In this document: positions 34,643 to 47,866 of the stretch, piece after piece
Numbering within the stretch: the stretch's first letter is position 1
How the letters are laid out: the number at the start of each line of letters is the position of its first letter
Source of the DNA: Citrus sinensis
Taxonomy: Eukaryota; Streptophyta; Magnoliopsida; Sapindales; Rutaceae
DNA: 64,000 nt
Assembly (NCBI RefSeq): GCF_022201045.2
Contig: NC_068559.1
Coordinates: 3,694,501-3,758,500 of the forward strand
Reading direction: 5' to 3'
Translations under genes and position numbers: made by a program
The notes under the pieces: model-generated
Told to the model about the DNA's origin: nothing
What the model saw: the letters and a program-made list of their open reading frames with translations, nothing else
The model's database searches: none

Positions 34643-37600
34643 AATTAGAGTTAATTTACATGAAGTTGATGATTGATGAAGAAGAAGAAGAAGAGAGATA
34701 TTAGTAATAATGAATTAGACAGAAAAGTTTCATTTGAAGTATACTATGGGTTGTAAACTTAGTCCGGAAAGAAATATTGCGATAAATTTGTTGATTGTGC
34801 CCTTCATCCTGATTTTTCTGTTAAATCTTAAAATAATTGGCAATGATCAAAATGCACATAGCATGCTTTTAATCAATAATGTGCCTAAGAAGAGACGGTG
34901 ACACAGTGAAAGACTTTAACATAAAAAATAATTATTGTGAACTGTATTATAAATTTAATCAACCGTGTGGAGAATCTGCAGTGCACTTAAATATTTGAGA
35001 AATTTTATAACGGGTGTAAATTTATTTTAGCAAATATAAGAATTAACTTTTAAATTCTCAAAAAAAAAATTGAAATCTTCTGAAATGAATTTTAAACCTA
35101 ATAAAGGAGGCACAATATATAAAACTTGCATATAATTAAATAAGTTAAATCTAATTTCAATTAAGATCGAAATCTTTTTCTTGAATTACTTGTTAGGCTC
35201 GGAGATCGGCCTCCCAACTCTCTAAACGAACCATTCAAGTTCGCTTGTCACCATCATTCTATCGAACCTTAACCTATTGTTCTGACAAACGTACGTGATT
35301 TAACCTATTAAAACGTATCCACCACCACACGGTCAAATTCTTAAACTTTGAAGAACTGCAACTCCTTGGACCCCATAACTTATCTTTACGGTGATATCTG
35401 CGCATATTAATATAATTTCTGTCCCCCCAATTAGGAGCCATTAATTAACCGAAATTTTTTTTTTCAACCGATTTCAATGTGAAAGTATTGTCTCTTTAAT
35501 TAAACCGGCATTATACTATTAATTGTCGGATCCGTCAGATCCTACCATTAATACTACTTAATGAATCGTTATACCATTGAGTGGTCGACGTTCACAGTAC
35601 AAGAATTTTGCAAACCGTTTGCGCCTATCGATTTTACAAATGCCTTTATGGAAGCCATTCAAATTTCGGTGCCTATATTAAAGTCTTGATACACCAACCA
35701 ACCAGGCCCTTTAAACTCTTTCTAATTTACGTACCCACCAAGGTTAGCTATCTCTTAACGACGTGGCACATATTGGCTACGCAAAAATGTTACGCCTAAC
35801 ACTTGACGTTGATCTACAGAGATTGAGTAATTTGCATATATACAACACGTCGCGTTTTAATTGACATGCAGTATTAATACTTTCACACGGAAAATCTTCA
35901 TCTTATAATTAATAATGATGTGGCTAAACCGCATTAACAAGAATGTCAATTGCCACACTAATTACATTCCGTGTATCTTAAATTTGTATAAATTTGTCAA
36001 AAAAAGAAGAAGAAAAATCTAAGACATTTGTATCCTCTTTCCCACATGATTTTCATCTAGCTTTACCCTTAGCAAATATAGAAACGAGACGCCATTGGTT
36101 TCTATATAATTAAGACAGTTCGTTCTATACAATTGATTGGCAAAACTTTCGAAATTAATACAGTTCAAGAAATGGATTTTTGCCATTTCTGGATATATTT
36201 GTATCAAACAATATTGTAGTTATTTGTAAACAAATTTAATCACGAATTGTTGGAAACTTAAAAGTACTTTTAAGCGATCACGAGACACACTGATTTATTC
36301 AGTTAGTAGAATTCTTGACGTTCAATCACATAACCAAAAAAGATAATGCTAGAAGCCGCAATAAGTAAAGATCCAGTTCGTGATGGGAACAAAGAGACTT
36401 CCCTATGAAAAGGAAATTAATTGAATAGAAGATACGGCAGCAAAAACCCAGTTTTCTGAAATTAATTCCACACAATCACGACCAAGAGACTCGGAATGAC
36501 TTTTGGTGAAAATCAAGTTGAGAAAATGATGTGAAGGAAAGAACTCTTAACTTCGATTGGTTATGTATATATCGCTATCATTTACCCTCCTTGACGGGCG
36601 TTCTGTGTTTATACATGAACGCGCAGGTGAAGCGACTTCGAACGAGAGGGAAAAGTCTTCTTGTGTTGAAAGCAAATTTGTTAATGTTCTTTCACAAATT
36701 TGAACACAAAATCCCAGTATTATTAGACCCTTTACTTTCGTGAAAGATTCATTAATCTACAATTTCATCACAAAAACTTCAGTTTTGCACTTATTTTACT
36801 CTCGTAGGTACCTTCTCTCAAGTCTAAATCTGACAGATTGAGGGGCTGTTTGTTTTTTCGATTTAATAATTTAATTGACTTAATTGCAATCAGTTAAGTT
36901 ATTAACTCTGTTTGATATTCTTCAAAATATACCTGTCTAATTAATTAATTTTCATCCATACCTAAATAAGTTTAATAATTAGCATTACTGTCCATCTCTA
37001 TAACTTGTGATAATATAGTGGTAGATTATTTTTATTTTTATTTTATTCAAATTAACATTATTTATCTTTATAAGTTCAAATGAATATTTTTCATATGAAA
37101 CATCATAAACAATAATAAAATTGATTAACATATAGTAACTTTGAATATTAAAGGGTTGTATTCAATTGAGTTGATTATGTCATGAAAATATATTAATTTA
37201 TTTTTATACTTTGAGATGTTATTAATTGCTTAACATTTATAATTTGTAAGGATATAGATGTAAAAATTCTGGTTTTCATATTTTTTAAAGTTAAAAAATA
37301 AAAAATATTAATGCTTATTTTTAGTAATTCAGACAAAAAAATATATATTATTCAGATTTAAATATTCATCTCTATTCAGAATTCATATTAATTCAGTTTT
37401 ATTTAGATTTCAGATATAAAAAAAACGACTTGAGAAAAGAGGAAAAAAAAAATATTGCAATGAACTGTTTGGGCCTAAACCAATTGAATCCTTAACCTAA
37501 GCAATTTTTTAACTGAATGGGAGAGTCCACTTAGAATAAGTTTGGGTGTATACAGAAATAGTTTTTAGTTCAACTGGATTGAGCCCAAACTAATATCCAG

Positions 37601-37764
37601 GGAGCAAAAAAAAAAACAAAAAAGAGACGGCTTGCCATCTCTCTGTCACTAGCACTTATTCTTTGTTTTGATACCCTCAGAAAACACAAAAGCTTGTTGT
37701 TTGGGAGCTGAGAAAATCAAAAAATTAAGAGAAAAGAAAAAGGGAAAATCAGTCGAGAGAGAAA
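34643..37764. other. Intergenic between LOB cluster and ATP synthase gene
   Basis: No gene is seen. Holds a GAA-rich run (about 34676..34693), blocks similar to 26.9-27.1 kb (at 35580..35745) and to 20.0/20.6 kb (at 36380..36535), and an AT-rich stretch at 36840..37430. That stretch begins GGGGCTGTTTGTTTTTTCG and may be a worn MITE. The last about 150 bases are the likely promoter and leader of the next gene. Confidence 0.45.
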
Positions 37765-39347
37765 ATGAGCGGAGCTGGCAAGAAAATAGCTGACGTCGCA
37801 TTCAAGGCCGGAAGGACCATAGATTGGGAAGGGATGGCGAAGATGCTGGTCTCCGATGAGGCACGCAAGGAGTTCGCCACTCTCCGTCGCGCTTTCGACG
37901 AAGTCAACTCCACTCTTCAGACCAAGTTCAGCCAGGTACCTAAACACTCTTCCTCTCTCTCGATTGTTCTCATCCTGTGTGGTTTTGGCTAGATCTTGTG
38001 GCTTAGGGTTTTTCTACATCGTATTGTTATCAATCAAACATTTTGATTGATTTAAAGTTTCGATCCCCCCCCCCCAAATGAAATGATTGAATTTTTTTTT
38101 TTGAGTGCAGTATTTAATTAGTTAATATTGTGCTAGGCATCTAACTGTAGGCATTGCAGCTGAAATTTCTAATTGTAAGAACAAAAAATGTAAATTTCAA
38201 TCCTATTACACTTTTTATGGTAGGTAATTCTATAAATTCTTCTGAATTGGCAGTTTACAGAGATCATTCGTAGAAGGATTGTAGTTTTCAATAATTATTG
38301 ATAAGAGTAATAACACCATTGCTGCCTTGTTCAGGAACCTGAACCTATTGACTGGGAGTATTACAGAAAAGGAATTGGCTCTCGCTTGGTGGACATGTAC
38401 AAACAGGCTTATGAAAGTAATTTTCTAATTCATTATGGCATATAATGTATCTGTCAAATGCTACCAGAATTTGTAAGTAGTTAGATTGAGCAATATTATG
38501 TATGTTTTTATTAATTGAGTCCAAAAGGAACTTGGGTTTGCAGCAAAAAATTTGTCCTAGATATATTTATACGTAATACCTGAAGTTTGCCCCCTGGCCG
38601 TAGCTTGGCTGGCTGTGAATGCTTTGTGCCAGCGGTCATCCAAATTCAGGTAATAATAGGAGACAAGTGTTGGTGATTACTAGGTGAGGTTTCTCGTCCC
38701 AATCTAGACACTTTGAAGGCGTCTTTTCCCTGAGATAGTGTTATGCTGCTGAGTGTGTGCCTCTTATCATTGTTCAGAAACATCAGAAACATTGAAACCA
38801 GGAATGATTGAAACCAGAGAGCCAGCCTACTGGATTCTTGACTCATTTTTCTGCAGTTTTAATCAACTTGGCTTCTAAAATAATCTTATTTCATCTAATT
38901 GACTGTTCTTTTTTAACACATTTCTGGCAGGCATAGAGGTCCCAAAGTATGTAGACAAAGTCACCCCTGAATACAAATCTAAGTTTGATGCTTTGGTGAG
39001 GATCAACATGATTTTCTTTCTCTCTCTCGCTGTATCAACTCCTTCCCTTTTATCTGATACTTTTTGTTTTTATGGTATATAGCTGGTGGAATTGAAAGAA
39101 GCAGAAGGGAAATCTCTTAAGGAGTCCGAGCGTTTGGAGAAAGAAATAGCTGAGGTTCAAGAACTGAAGGTAAGTGGAATACGGACGTGTAATTTGTTTT
39201 TAACATGTAACAGTCTATGATTTCTCACGCCTGTCATTTGAACAGGAAAAGATCAGCACCATGACCGCTGAGGAATACTTTGAAAAGCATCCGGAGCTCA
39301 AAAAGAAGTTCGATGATGAAATCAGGAATGACTACTGGGGCTATTGA
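37765..39347 (+). CDS. ATPQ: ATP synthase subunit d, mitochondrial
   Basis: Five exons (37765-37935, 38335-38416, 38931-38995, 39083-39169, 39246-39347) join in phase to 168 residues, the usual plant length. Recognisable phases: MSGAGKKIADVAFKAGRTIDW, EPEPIDWEYYRKGIGSRLVD, EVPKYVDKVTPEYKSKFD, a charged helix around LVELKEAEGKSLKESERLEK, and the C-terminus EIRNDYWGY. Subunit d is part of the peripheral stalk of the mitochondrial F1Fo-ATP synthase, linking F1 to the membrane sector; it has no catalytic site. Plant subunit d has no classic cleaved presequence, which fits the start seen here. Intron 1 contains TTAGGGTTT, the telo-box found near many plant housekeeping genes. Single, intact and ordinary. 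Confidence 0.96.
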
Positions 39348-40132
39348 TCACACATTTGCTCAATTTAGCAGCTGCATTTCCTAGCTCGGCCAAGATTTTC
39401 TGAAGTTGCCCTGTTTTCCCAGCTTGTTAAATAATAATGATCATTCGAATTGTTTTTGCATAAACCTGTTGCTCATGGTTTCAAAAATTTGAGCTTTGAT
39501 CACATCTATGCTAAACATTCAGTTTTCGTGGCAATGCATACATTTTAACTTTAAAGAGCAAATAATGTTTCATCTCATGGTGAATATTGCCGAATTTCAT
39601 ATATTTCAGACAATTCAAGGGAAACAATCTTGATTCTAGAACAAAGTGATAGTCTGAAAACATTAGAAATCAATCAGTCATGTTCATCGACGGGGAATTC
39701 CAATCGATTGGGCACGGCCTTTGAGTCCATAGTCTCTTGAATTAGTTAATAGAACATATTTATTTGTGATCAGTGGTTGAGGTTTTTCATCAAAGCATAA
39801 AACTTCAAAACAGTAGGTATAAAACTGAAAATTTAACTGCACAAAATGTCAAAACGTACAGCAATGTCAATTTTGAATGCACAATACAAAACTTCAACCA
39901 GCAAGGTATTTGGACTATTCATCAATAAAGTATTTGAGCCTTGCGACCGAATAAAGTTCCGCAAGAAAGAAAAGCACCATGTCAAAACGAAAGGCAGACC
40001 GAAGACTTGTCGACAGATAAAAATTGGAAGCAAATGCCGCTAGTTGTTTCAGAAAGTGCACAAAACTTTCAGGCAGCACTAATTTGCTCAAGACAAAATT
40101 CCATGAGTTAGTAGTAGGACTATTACTTGTAT
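39348..40132. other. Convergent 3' flanks
   Basis: Spacer between the ATP synthase d stop codon and the carrier gene stop codon, which point at each other. It should hold both 3' UTRs and poly-A sites. No other gene is seen. Confidence 0.5.
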
Positions 40133-43100
40133 CTATCCAGAGCTAGCCAACTTCTTCTGGGACAACTCATCTGCTACTTCATCATTTTTGTCCATGGCTT
40201 TCTTAGCTAGCTCATAGCCTGCAAAGTTCATAGCACCCAGAGGAGCAATCCAGAAAAATCGGGGCAGTGCTCCCTTAAATAGGCCAAGGGGTCCCTCATG
40301 ACGGAGTATAGTGTAGGCTACCATCGACATTGTTGCAGCTCGACCCTGTGGAGCAGTCATCATTCTAGTTTTCATAACGTCAAAAGGTGTAGTGATAACA
40401 GCAGTTAGCCCTCCGGATAAAGCTCCAACAAAGATTGTTTCCCAGGGCTCCAACTCCCGCCCAAGAAGTTGCTGGACCATCTAAAATTATCATACAAAAC
40501 CCAGGTTATAATCGATCAAAATTTAGCAAGATCCTTTTTAACATAAAAATTGGACAAAACTGCTGGTAAAACAGTCACAAAAAAAGGCAACAAAGGGAAA
40601 ATAATTGTTCCAGAATGCACTGAAATAATAAATAATGAATTAAAAAAATACCATTAGCGCTTAGAAATTTTTTTCAATTCTATCCAATGTAAAATCTCTA
40701 CCTTCTTGGATTCTCCATAAAGTCCTGTGCCAACAACGTAGAATGGGACCTCCCGGCAAAGAGTGGCACCAGTTCCACGGAAGAAACCCTTAAGACCATC
40801 CTGATGCCAAGTACCAACAATAGCTTCTCCAACATTGTTAAATAGCCCAGCCTGCAACCGCTGCTTGAGTACTTCACAAGGAATCCGCACAGCTGTCCCC
40901 AAAAATGTGCTACAGAATGATGATATAGATTGAACCTGTAAAACATCCCAATAAAGATAAGAATTGAAATCAGCATATACATTTTATTAGTTCTTTTTTT
41001 TTCTCAATTTTCAATTTTAGACGTACAATTTATTTGACTCTCAGAGCATAGTTAAAGAAAAAGGTCACAGATTGGTATCATTACCTGAAGCTCTTGTAGA
41101 TTGGGAGCAACATTTAATAGCACAAGCTTACTTACTTCGTATATTCCGGTTCGCAGGCCATGGCTGTGAAATCAAAAGAAAAGCATCCAGAATTACAAAT
41201 TAATGCAACCAAGTAAAAGGAAAAATGATGAAAAACGAAACCACTGCAACAAAAACCTTGAAAACTGTCCAAGAATTGCAGGAATTGAACCCCTATATAA
41301 TGCCCGCACTCCAATTTGTGGAAGCTTTGCAATAATTTCTGGGAAGGTAAGAGTTGATGCTTGCACTCGAGTCTGGTATACCAAAAACCATCACAAAAAA
41401 GAATTATAAACATTAAAGAGAACAGGACTAAGTCAATATCAACAATCCAACATTTTGTACAAACAAAATAATCCTGAAGATAAATATAATTCTCTTTCCG
41501 CCTTACACCTTTTAGCTTCAATGTTTCATGTTGCAGTGCAGAAGGCATAGAGAGAACATCATTTAAGTTATCTTTAGACAATTCGAGTGTTTATTTGTTT
41601 CCTTTGTGATGCTCCTACTGGCCCATAAAGAAGGATGCAACAGCCCATCAGGAGAATACCTATCTGAAAGAGCCTAATAGGATATGATTGTCATATTCTA
41701 CCATGTGGCACAAAGTGGATAAACAAGGCCCAACAAGAAATCAGTACTACAAATGAAACAAGTATAGCGTTCCTCATTATGGTCTATTAAGCAAAAGCAT
41801 GACTTTTAGAGACTCTTTTAGTTATTCATGTCTATTTGTTCTCAAAAGTACTCATCTAAAAGCATGACTAAAACATGATAAAACCCATTGCTTGCTTGCT
41901 AGCTTCCTGGCACTACGATAACATCCAAGTGGCTCCTAATTTTTGTAAATTTTATATCCATAAAAGCAATTATTCAAAAGGTTAAATGAATAATATAAAT
42001 GCCGCTACATGACTACAAAAGGATTAAGCTCAGGGATTTGCCTTTATAGTATCGACGGGGTGCATCAGAGAAGTGGAAAGTGCACATGAAAGGCCTCCAG
42101 CCAGTGCAGATTTTAGAACACTTCCAGCAGGTATTTCTACTGGTGGTGGAACAGCAACAACAGTCGCAGCTTCAAACCAAATACTCCTGTATGTATAACA
42201 AAAAGAAGTTACTAACAGATTCAAGTAACCTGGTCATTTGCAAAGCAACCATGTTATTTAAGAAAAAAAACAGTTTCTTTATTATCCCTAATCTCATTCC
42301 CAGAGTTTATTCTTCACACCCTAAGCATTGATCCCACGAAAAAGATGAAACCACTCATACCCTATTCAAACTACAGAAGTCATAATTTCTCTGAACAAAG
42401 GCATTACAGTAGTAAAATGGATTTTAGCACCTTATATCTCATTCAGATAAGTAAACTAATCTTACCGAGGATCATCTTGCAGCCGATCAGAGGGCAGCAA
42501 AACCATGAAATTCCGAAAATGTCCATATGATATAGATTCTTCTGTATCAGCATTCAGAAACCGCATCATAGCAACAGCATTTTCTTCATTTGCTGGAAGT
42601 CCTGCATTTTTTAATGATGCCAATATTTCGCTCTTTTGCAGTGTTCCAGACTTGCTTAAACAGAGAGAAGTATAAGCACGGAGAATGGTTGGTTCTTTCT
42701 GTTCCATTAAGGATAAAAACTGCTTCCAACCAAATGATTTTGAAAATAGGTGACTTCTAGTACGACGCATAAATTCCCGAGCATATCTCCGTGGCAACTT
42801 TCTCTTTCTCATTGCAATTTCTAGATCTTCCAAATTAACTTGGCCATCGCCATCTCTATCCAGTTCCTCAAAGAATCTCCTACCTATAGGAGTAGAAGAG
42901 TTAAAAGAGTAGTGATCGCTGTGGACAATTGTGTAAACAAAGATTACAACTTTGAAAATTTAGTAAACAAAAGAATGCAACTATCATTTCCATCAGAAGA
43001 AAAATAACCATATGGAGCCATTGGATCCAATGACTGTAGTTGAAAAGCACAATACAAACCATTCTTTAGCCAAAACTGAATCTATGTCCCCCCAAAACAA

Positions 43101-44325
43101 TTAAAAACCAGAATTATGCAACATTCAATAAATAACTGAGCAGCATTAAAACTATACCTTCAGCCTCTGTGTATCTAAAGAAATCCTGGACAGAGAAAAG
43201 TTTCTTCTTATCAGGATGGTCTTTAGAAGTTCGCCCCAGCTGTGGTAAGAGCTCAATCAGTTCTGTCAATGAAACAGTGGATAATGTAGATCTCAAACGC
43301 TCCACATTTGATAAAGGAATACTAAGTATCCCACCGGCCACTTTCTGTGCAGAATTACCCCCTGTTTCTTCCCTACTGTCTGAACTAACACCATTTTCTC
43401 CCTCTTCATTGACTGAATTGGTTACCCCAACTATGCTAGAAGGCATACCTCCTACTCTCGCAAACTTTAGGTTCCCTAAAAATCCATCTACCTCAGCTTT
43501 TCGACCTTCCCAAATACTTATAAGTGCCTTCAAATGATCAAATTGAGAGGGAGGTGAGGATGACGGCGAACAATCACAACCCTTCTGATCACTTTCCTGC
43601 ATGAGCTGATCAAACTTCTGAAGATTTTGTATCAGCTGATCAAATACAAACCCAATGAAACACTCGAGCAGTACAGGTTTTCCCTCGCCTGCTCCACCAT
43701 CATTCTTACATGCATTATCTAACTGACCCTTTAATTCATTTCGCTTAAACTCACAAGAAACCTTCGATTTTGTCCCATCCACACACGAACTCAAATGCCC
43801 TTTATCTTCCTCGCCCAACTTCTGAATCCGTTTCTTCCCCATCTTAAACGGACTTGGAAAAGACTGAACAAACCCATTAAACAACAACGACCATGCAACC
43901 GCAAACTGCAAGCAGTTCATACAAGACCCATCATCCTTATCCAAAGCTTTATCTTTCACTCCTTTCTTCGACACCACCTCAACTTTCCCGAAATTTGGTG
44001 AAAACATCCCTAGGAATGTCTTCACCGGTACTCTAATTGACAACAAACCTTTCTTTTTCTCTTCACTCCCCACACACTGGCCATTGCCACACTCTTTACC
44101 ACTGCTATTACCATTACCCTTCTTCTTCATTAACGTCTGTATTTTACTATTCTTTTCATTTCCATTAACTAATTCAAGATTATTTACATTCTTCTTATCA
44201 GCTACCAAGCAACTTTCAAGATCTTTCGCCGCTTTCTTAATTCCTAACTCTATCGGCGAAAGCGTTTCTTTAAAATGTTGAATCGAATTAAAAAACGACT
44301 CAATAGGATCATTTGCACTCACCAT
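40133..44325 (-). CDS. EF-hand mitochondrial-carrier-family protein (SAM-carrier-like)
   Basis: Seven exons (43158-44325, 42466-42883, 42042-42186, 41257-41372, 41085-41163, 40702-40935, 40133-40480) give about 835 residues. Domains: a long N-terminal region without known fold (1-390; Ser/Lys-rich, with one hydrophobic stretch near CLQFAVAWSLLFNGF), an EF-hand (ELDRDGDGQVNLEDLE), a second helical EF-like region, then three mitochondrial-carrier repeats with MHPVDTIKTRVQ, IPCEVLKQRLQ and TPFDVMKTRMM. It resembles Arabidopsis At2g35800 (SAMTL, predicted S-adenosylmethionine transporter-like), of similar length. The location is probably an organelle inner membrane; the substrate is inferred only. 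The EF-hand loop ends in Asp instead of Glu at position 12, so calcium binding may be weak. The intron after DTIK has a GC donor (AAG/GCAAAT), supported by phase. A 5' UTR intron is likely at 44335..44417. Confidence 0.92.
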
Positions 44326-45125
44326 TACTGCCTGTTAATCTAATAACACTCTCTGAAGATTTCCAACTTCAACAACAGAAACAAACCAACATGTCCGCAG
44401 AAATTAAGAAAAATACCTGAGACAAACAAAATCACAGTGAGCGGAAAATTTTGTTACCATAAGATCGGTGGTAGAGGATGAAACGACGACGCAGGAAAGC
44501 TCATCAATTGAATCCAAAACAGCCAAAAGCTATCTGGAATTTGCTTTCGTTAATTTGTTCAAAATTTTTTAGATACGAAATGGGAAAATCATTCTTTTAA
44601 AATTTTTTTCCCTTCTGTAGAGTACAGATTCTGAGCACAGTTTGATAGTGAAATTGAAGATTAGAAAAGATATGAAATTACGAAAAAGGGGCTAATATTA
44701 GAAAAAAGAAAAAGAAAATCTAAAATTAGACAAATTTTCAGTTTGAGGCCGAGGGAGAAGGAGGAAGAAGAATAAGAGATAGAAGTTGTGGTTTTTTAGT
44801 TTATTTTTTAATTTTTATTATTCTTCAAATTTCAGTGAAATTTAGGAATAAAATAACAATAATAATAAAATGGAGGGTTATTATTTGTTATTTTTTAAAT
44901 AAATAAATTATTTGGATAACGAAGGAGTATGAATGGATAGAAGCTGACGTAAGACCTTGTAGGATTAGATGGAACGGCTATTGCCTCTTGGGCCGTTTTA
45001 AGAGTTCTGATTACTTTAATTTTGTTTCTGTATTGATGTCGTTTAGTGTGTAATAAATTAATGAAGGAATAAATCCTAAATGGATTATGCGATAAAATGT
45101 AATCATTTGATTCCTTTCGTAGAAG
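44326..45125. other. Promoter/leader region of the carrier gene
   Basis: Contains the 5' UTR with a probable intron (donor CTCAG/GTATTTTT at about 44418) and the upstream flank. No other gene is seen. Confidence 0.5.
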
Positions 45126-45329
45126 AATTAATAATGACTTTTGTTATGTTATATAATCATGTAACATATATGATTATGTATCACTTATTGAATTTCATTC
45201 AACGATTGTAAAAATATGAGATAAAAAAAAATTATATTATTTTCACAATCGTTTGATGAAAATTTAACGGTTACTACATAATCATGTATGTTACATAATT
45301 ATGTAACATAACAACCTCCATTAATAATA
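45126..45329. mobile_element. MITE-like foldback element, about 200 bp
   Basis: Long inverted repeats of about 75 bp: TTGTTATGTTATATAATCAT from 45141 and its partner ending at 45314 (reverse complement TTGTTATGTTACATAATTAT). Both continue inward through ...CAACGATTGT / CAAACGATTGT. The similarity also extends outward about 12 bp (ATTAATAATG / ATTATTAATG). No coding capacity. Most of the element is arm, so its transcript would be a near-perfect hairpin. Confidence 0.8.
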
Positions 45330-46168
45330 TACTTTATCTTTCGGTAGTCGAAATAGATAGCCAAAAAGATTTATCCTTAGGGGTAATATATTCAAATAAT
45401 TGGGGCATTTCTTTTATACCTTAAATTTAATATGTCTAAATAATAATTTTTATTAGTTCCGACTTAAGAGTCATCCAGGTTAAATTAATAATTGAATAAA
45501 TTTATAAGATAATAATTTTTTTAAAAAAATTCCTATTTTCTTGTAAGACCCGCTACTATATGAATTAATAATTATCTAATTTGAAAATAAATCGACATGA
45601 TATATCGTGTGACTTTGTAAAATATGTTCTCAATATTATTTGCAACTTCTTGATAATGTTTTAGAATTGAATCTCATCTTTAACTCATTATGTAATGCAT
45701 AAATTTTAGTTTTTATTGTCTTCTTGTAGAGATAGACTCTATATGACATTTTTAATACATAAAGTGATGCAACTAACTCTTATTTAAATAAAACATAATA
45801 AATACTAAATCAAGGTGAATGAATACATATATATGATTATATCTTTCAAAAATAAGGAATTTCCTCATAAATTCATAATTTATTAATTTATTGATATATT
45901 AATATTCGCTAAATTAATAGATTTTCTATCGTGCTAGTCTATTAAGTTTTCAAGATTTCACTGTATTATTTAATAAATTTGTAAGATAATACATTATAAA
46001 AGAAGTTATTGTCTCCGTCTACCTGAGGATCTACTGATTATATAAATTAATAAGTGATTAATTAATATGTAACAAAATTCATATGATATGTTTTGACTTT
46101 CTGGCACAAAATGAAAGCAAAGAAGAACGACCCTTTCTAAGAGAATTTTTATTATCAATCAACCACTA
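45330..46168. other. Intergenic, AT-rich
   Basis: No gene or clear element is seen. Confidence 0.45.
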
Positions 46169-46883
46169 AGGGCTCATTTGGGATTGTTTTTAGGAGACTT
46201 AAAAGTAATTTTGAAAATCTAAAAGCTAATTTTAGTGTTTGTTAAAAAACAAAAAACAAAATCACTTTTGTCAAAATCGGTATCTCCTACCGTTGATTTT
46301 AAAAAGCAGTGAAGGAGTAGCTTTTAGATTCTGATTTTGAAAATCAATTCTATACTTTAATACAATTTCATAAATATCCTTAAAATTATTATCTAAACCC
46401 AAAATTATCCTTATTCAAATTAGAAACAAAATAAATATTTTAATAAATTTGTATTATAATTCATCAATATTAATTTATTAATATAAATTTGTTAGTTGAA
46501 TTATTATTAAATTTGTTTCATTATATTATTAATTTAATTATCAATTGTTTTAAGATAAAAAAATTAAAAATAAAGTAAAATCAATAAATTATAATTTTTT
46601 TTTAGTAAAAATTATTATAATACACAATGAAAAATATTATATGCACATGTTTTTATATGTATAAGTAAAAGTTACCCTATATTATGTATATTTTAGTCAT
46701 TTATTTTCTCTCAGCAGTTTAATAGTAAAATTTATCAAACGTCCATAACTGTTTTCAAAACTCACAGTATTTCTTAAAACAAAATTTACTAAATACTTAA
46801 CTGATATTCTTCACTGCTAATTATTTTTATAGCACAGCTAACAACAATTATTTTAAAAGCTACAACATTCCCAAACTGGCTCT
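46169..46883. mobile_element. MITE-like element with AGGGCTCATTTGGGATTG ends
   Basis: The left end AGGGCTCATTTGGGATTGTTT and the right end (reverse complement AGAGCCAGTTTGGGAATGTTG) are inverted copies. The 715-bp body is AT-rich and non-coding, with AAAAGCTA-type words near both ends. It belongs to a common plant MITE type whose ends read G(G/A)GC...TTTGG. No target duplication is clear. Confidence 0.6.
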
Positions 46884-47607
46884 AAAACAAATAGTGTTCA
46901 GCTCCCTTTTATATTTTAACATAATAAAATTTTAAAGACAAGATTATAGAAAAATTTAAACAAAAAAAAAAAACAGATAAAGAAAACTTAAAATTGCCCA
47001 AGCAACAACCTTTCATACATTGCTTTCGTAAAATATAATTTTAGTATTGTTTGTCTCTTCTTGAAATTAACATTGATCTAGATTTCACTTCTAATATCGT
47101 ATTGCAAAAAGAGGATTTGGTGCGGTATTATCATATCTCATCTCAACAAAAAAAAAAAGTATTCAGTTTCATTATTGTTTTAAGTACCTTTTTTGTATAT
47201 GTAGGTTTATAGTAGAACCATCATTTGAAGCTTACGTCAACAAAAGAATATTGGATATTAATAGTTTAAAAAAATACATTTATAACTAACAATCTATTAA
47301 TTTATAGATTAATTAATTTTGGCTAAATTATTTATAATTTTCTTGGTTATTGAGGCATTTCATTGTATGAGGTGATTGAATATTGACTTATTGTAGGAAT
47401 CGGATTTGGATTGACAACGAGTGTGTGCCAAGTGCCAACAACCCCACGTTCCTGTTTCTTACTATTTCACCAGCCCCTATGGTTCTAGGTGCTCTTTAAA
47501 TTTAAAAAACACATGGGTTATTTGGATTTCTCAAAAACCAGTGCCCACAACATCTTTCAATAATTTTTAACCCGCAGTCGACCAAGCCATCTGTGGCACT
47601 GGATATA
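46884..47607. other. Intergenic, no gene seen
   Basis: AT-rich spacer between two MITE-like elements; nothing recognised. Confidence 0.4.
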
Positions 47608-47866
47608 GAGCATGTTTGATATTAAGATGTTGTATCTTAAAAGCTACGGTTGTTGTGAAAAAAAATTTATAATTATCAAACAAAAGTTAATAATATATAG
47701 TAAATATAATTTTAATAAAATTATTAAAAATATAATAGATTATTCATCATACAAGTAAAAAATTATATTAATATAGCTTTTAAATTAAGCAATTAGTGTT
47801 TACCAAATACTTTTACTACTGTAAATTTTAAGTTACAGTTGTCCAATATTAATATCAAATGCACCC
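47608..47866. mobile_element. MITE-like element, 259 bp
   Basis: The ends are inverted: AGAGCATGTTTGATATTAAGATGTTG on the left matches the reverse complement of the right end, GGGTGCATTTGATATTAATATTGG. The core is AT-rich and non-coding. It is related in style to 46169..46883 and 32301..32550. Confidence 0.6.
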
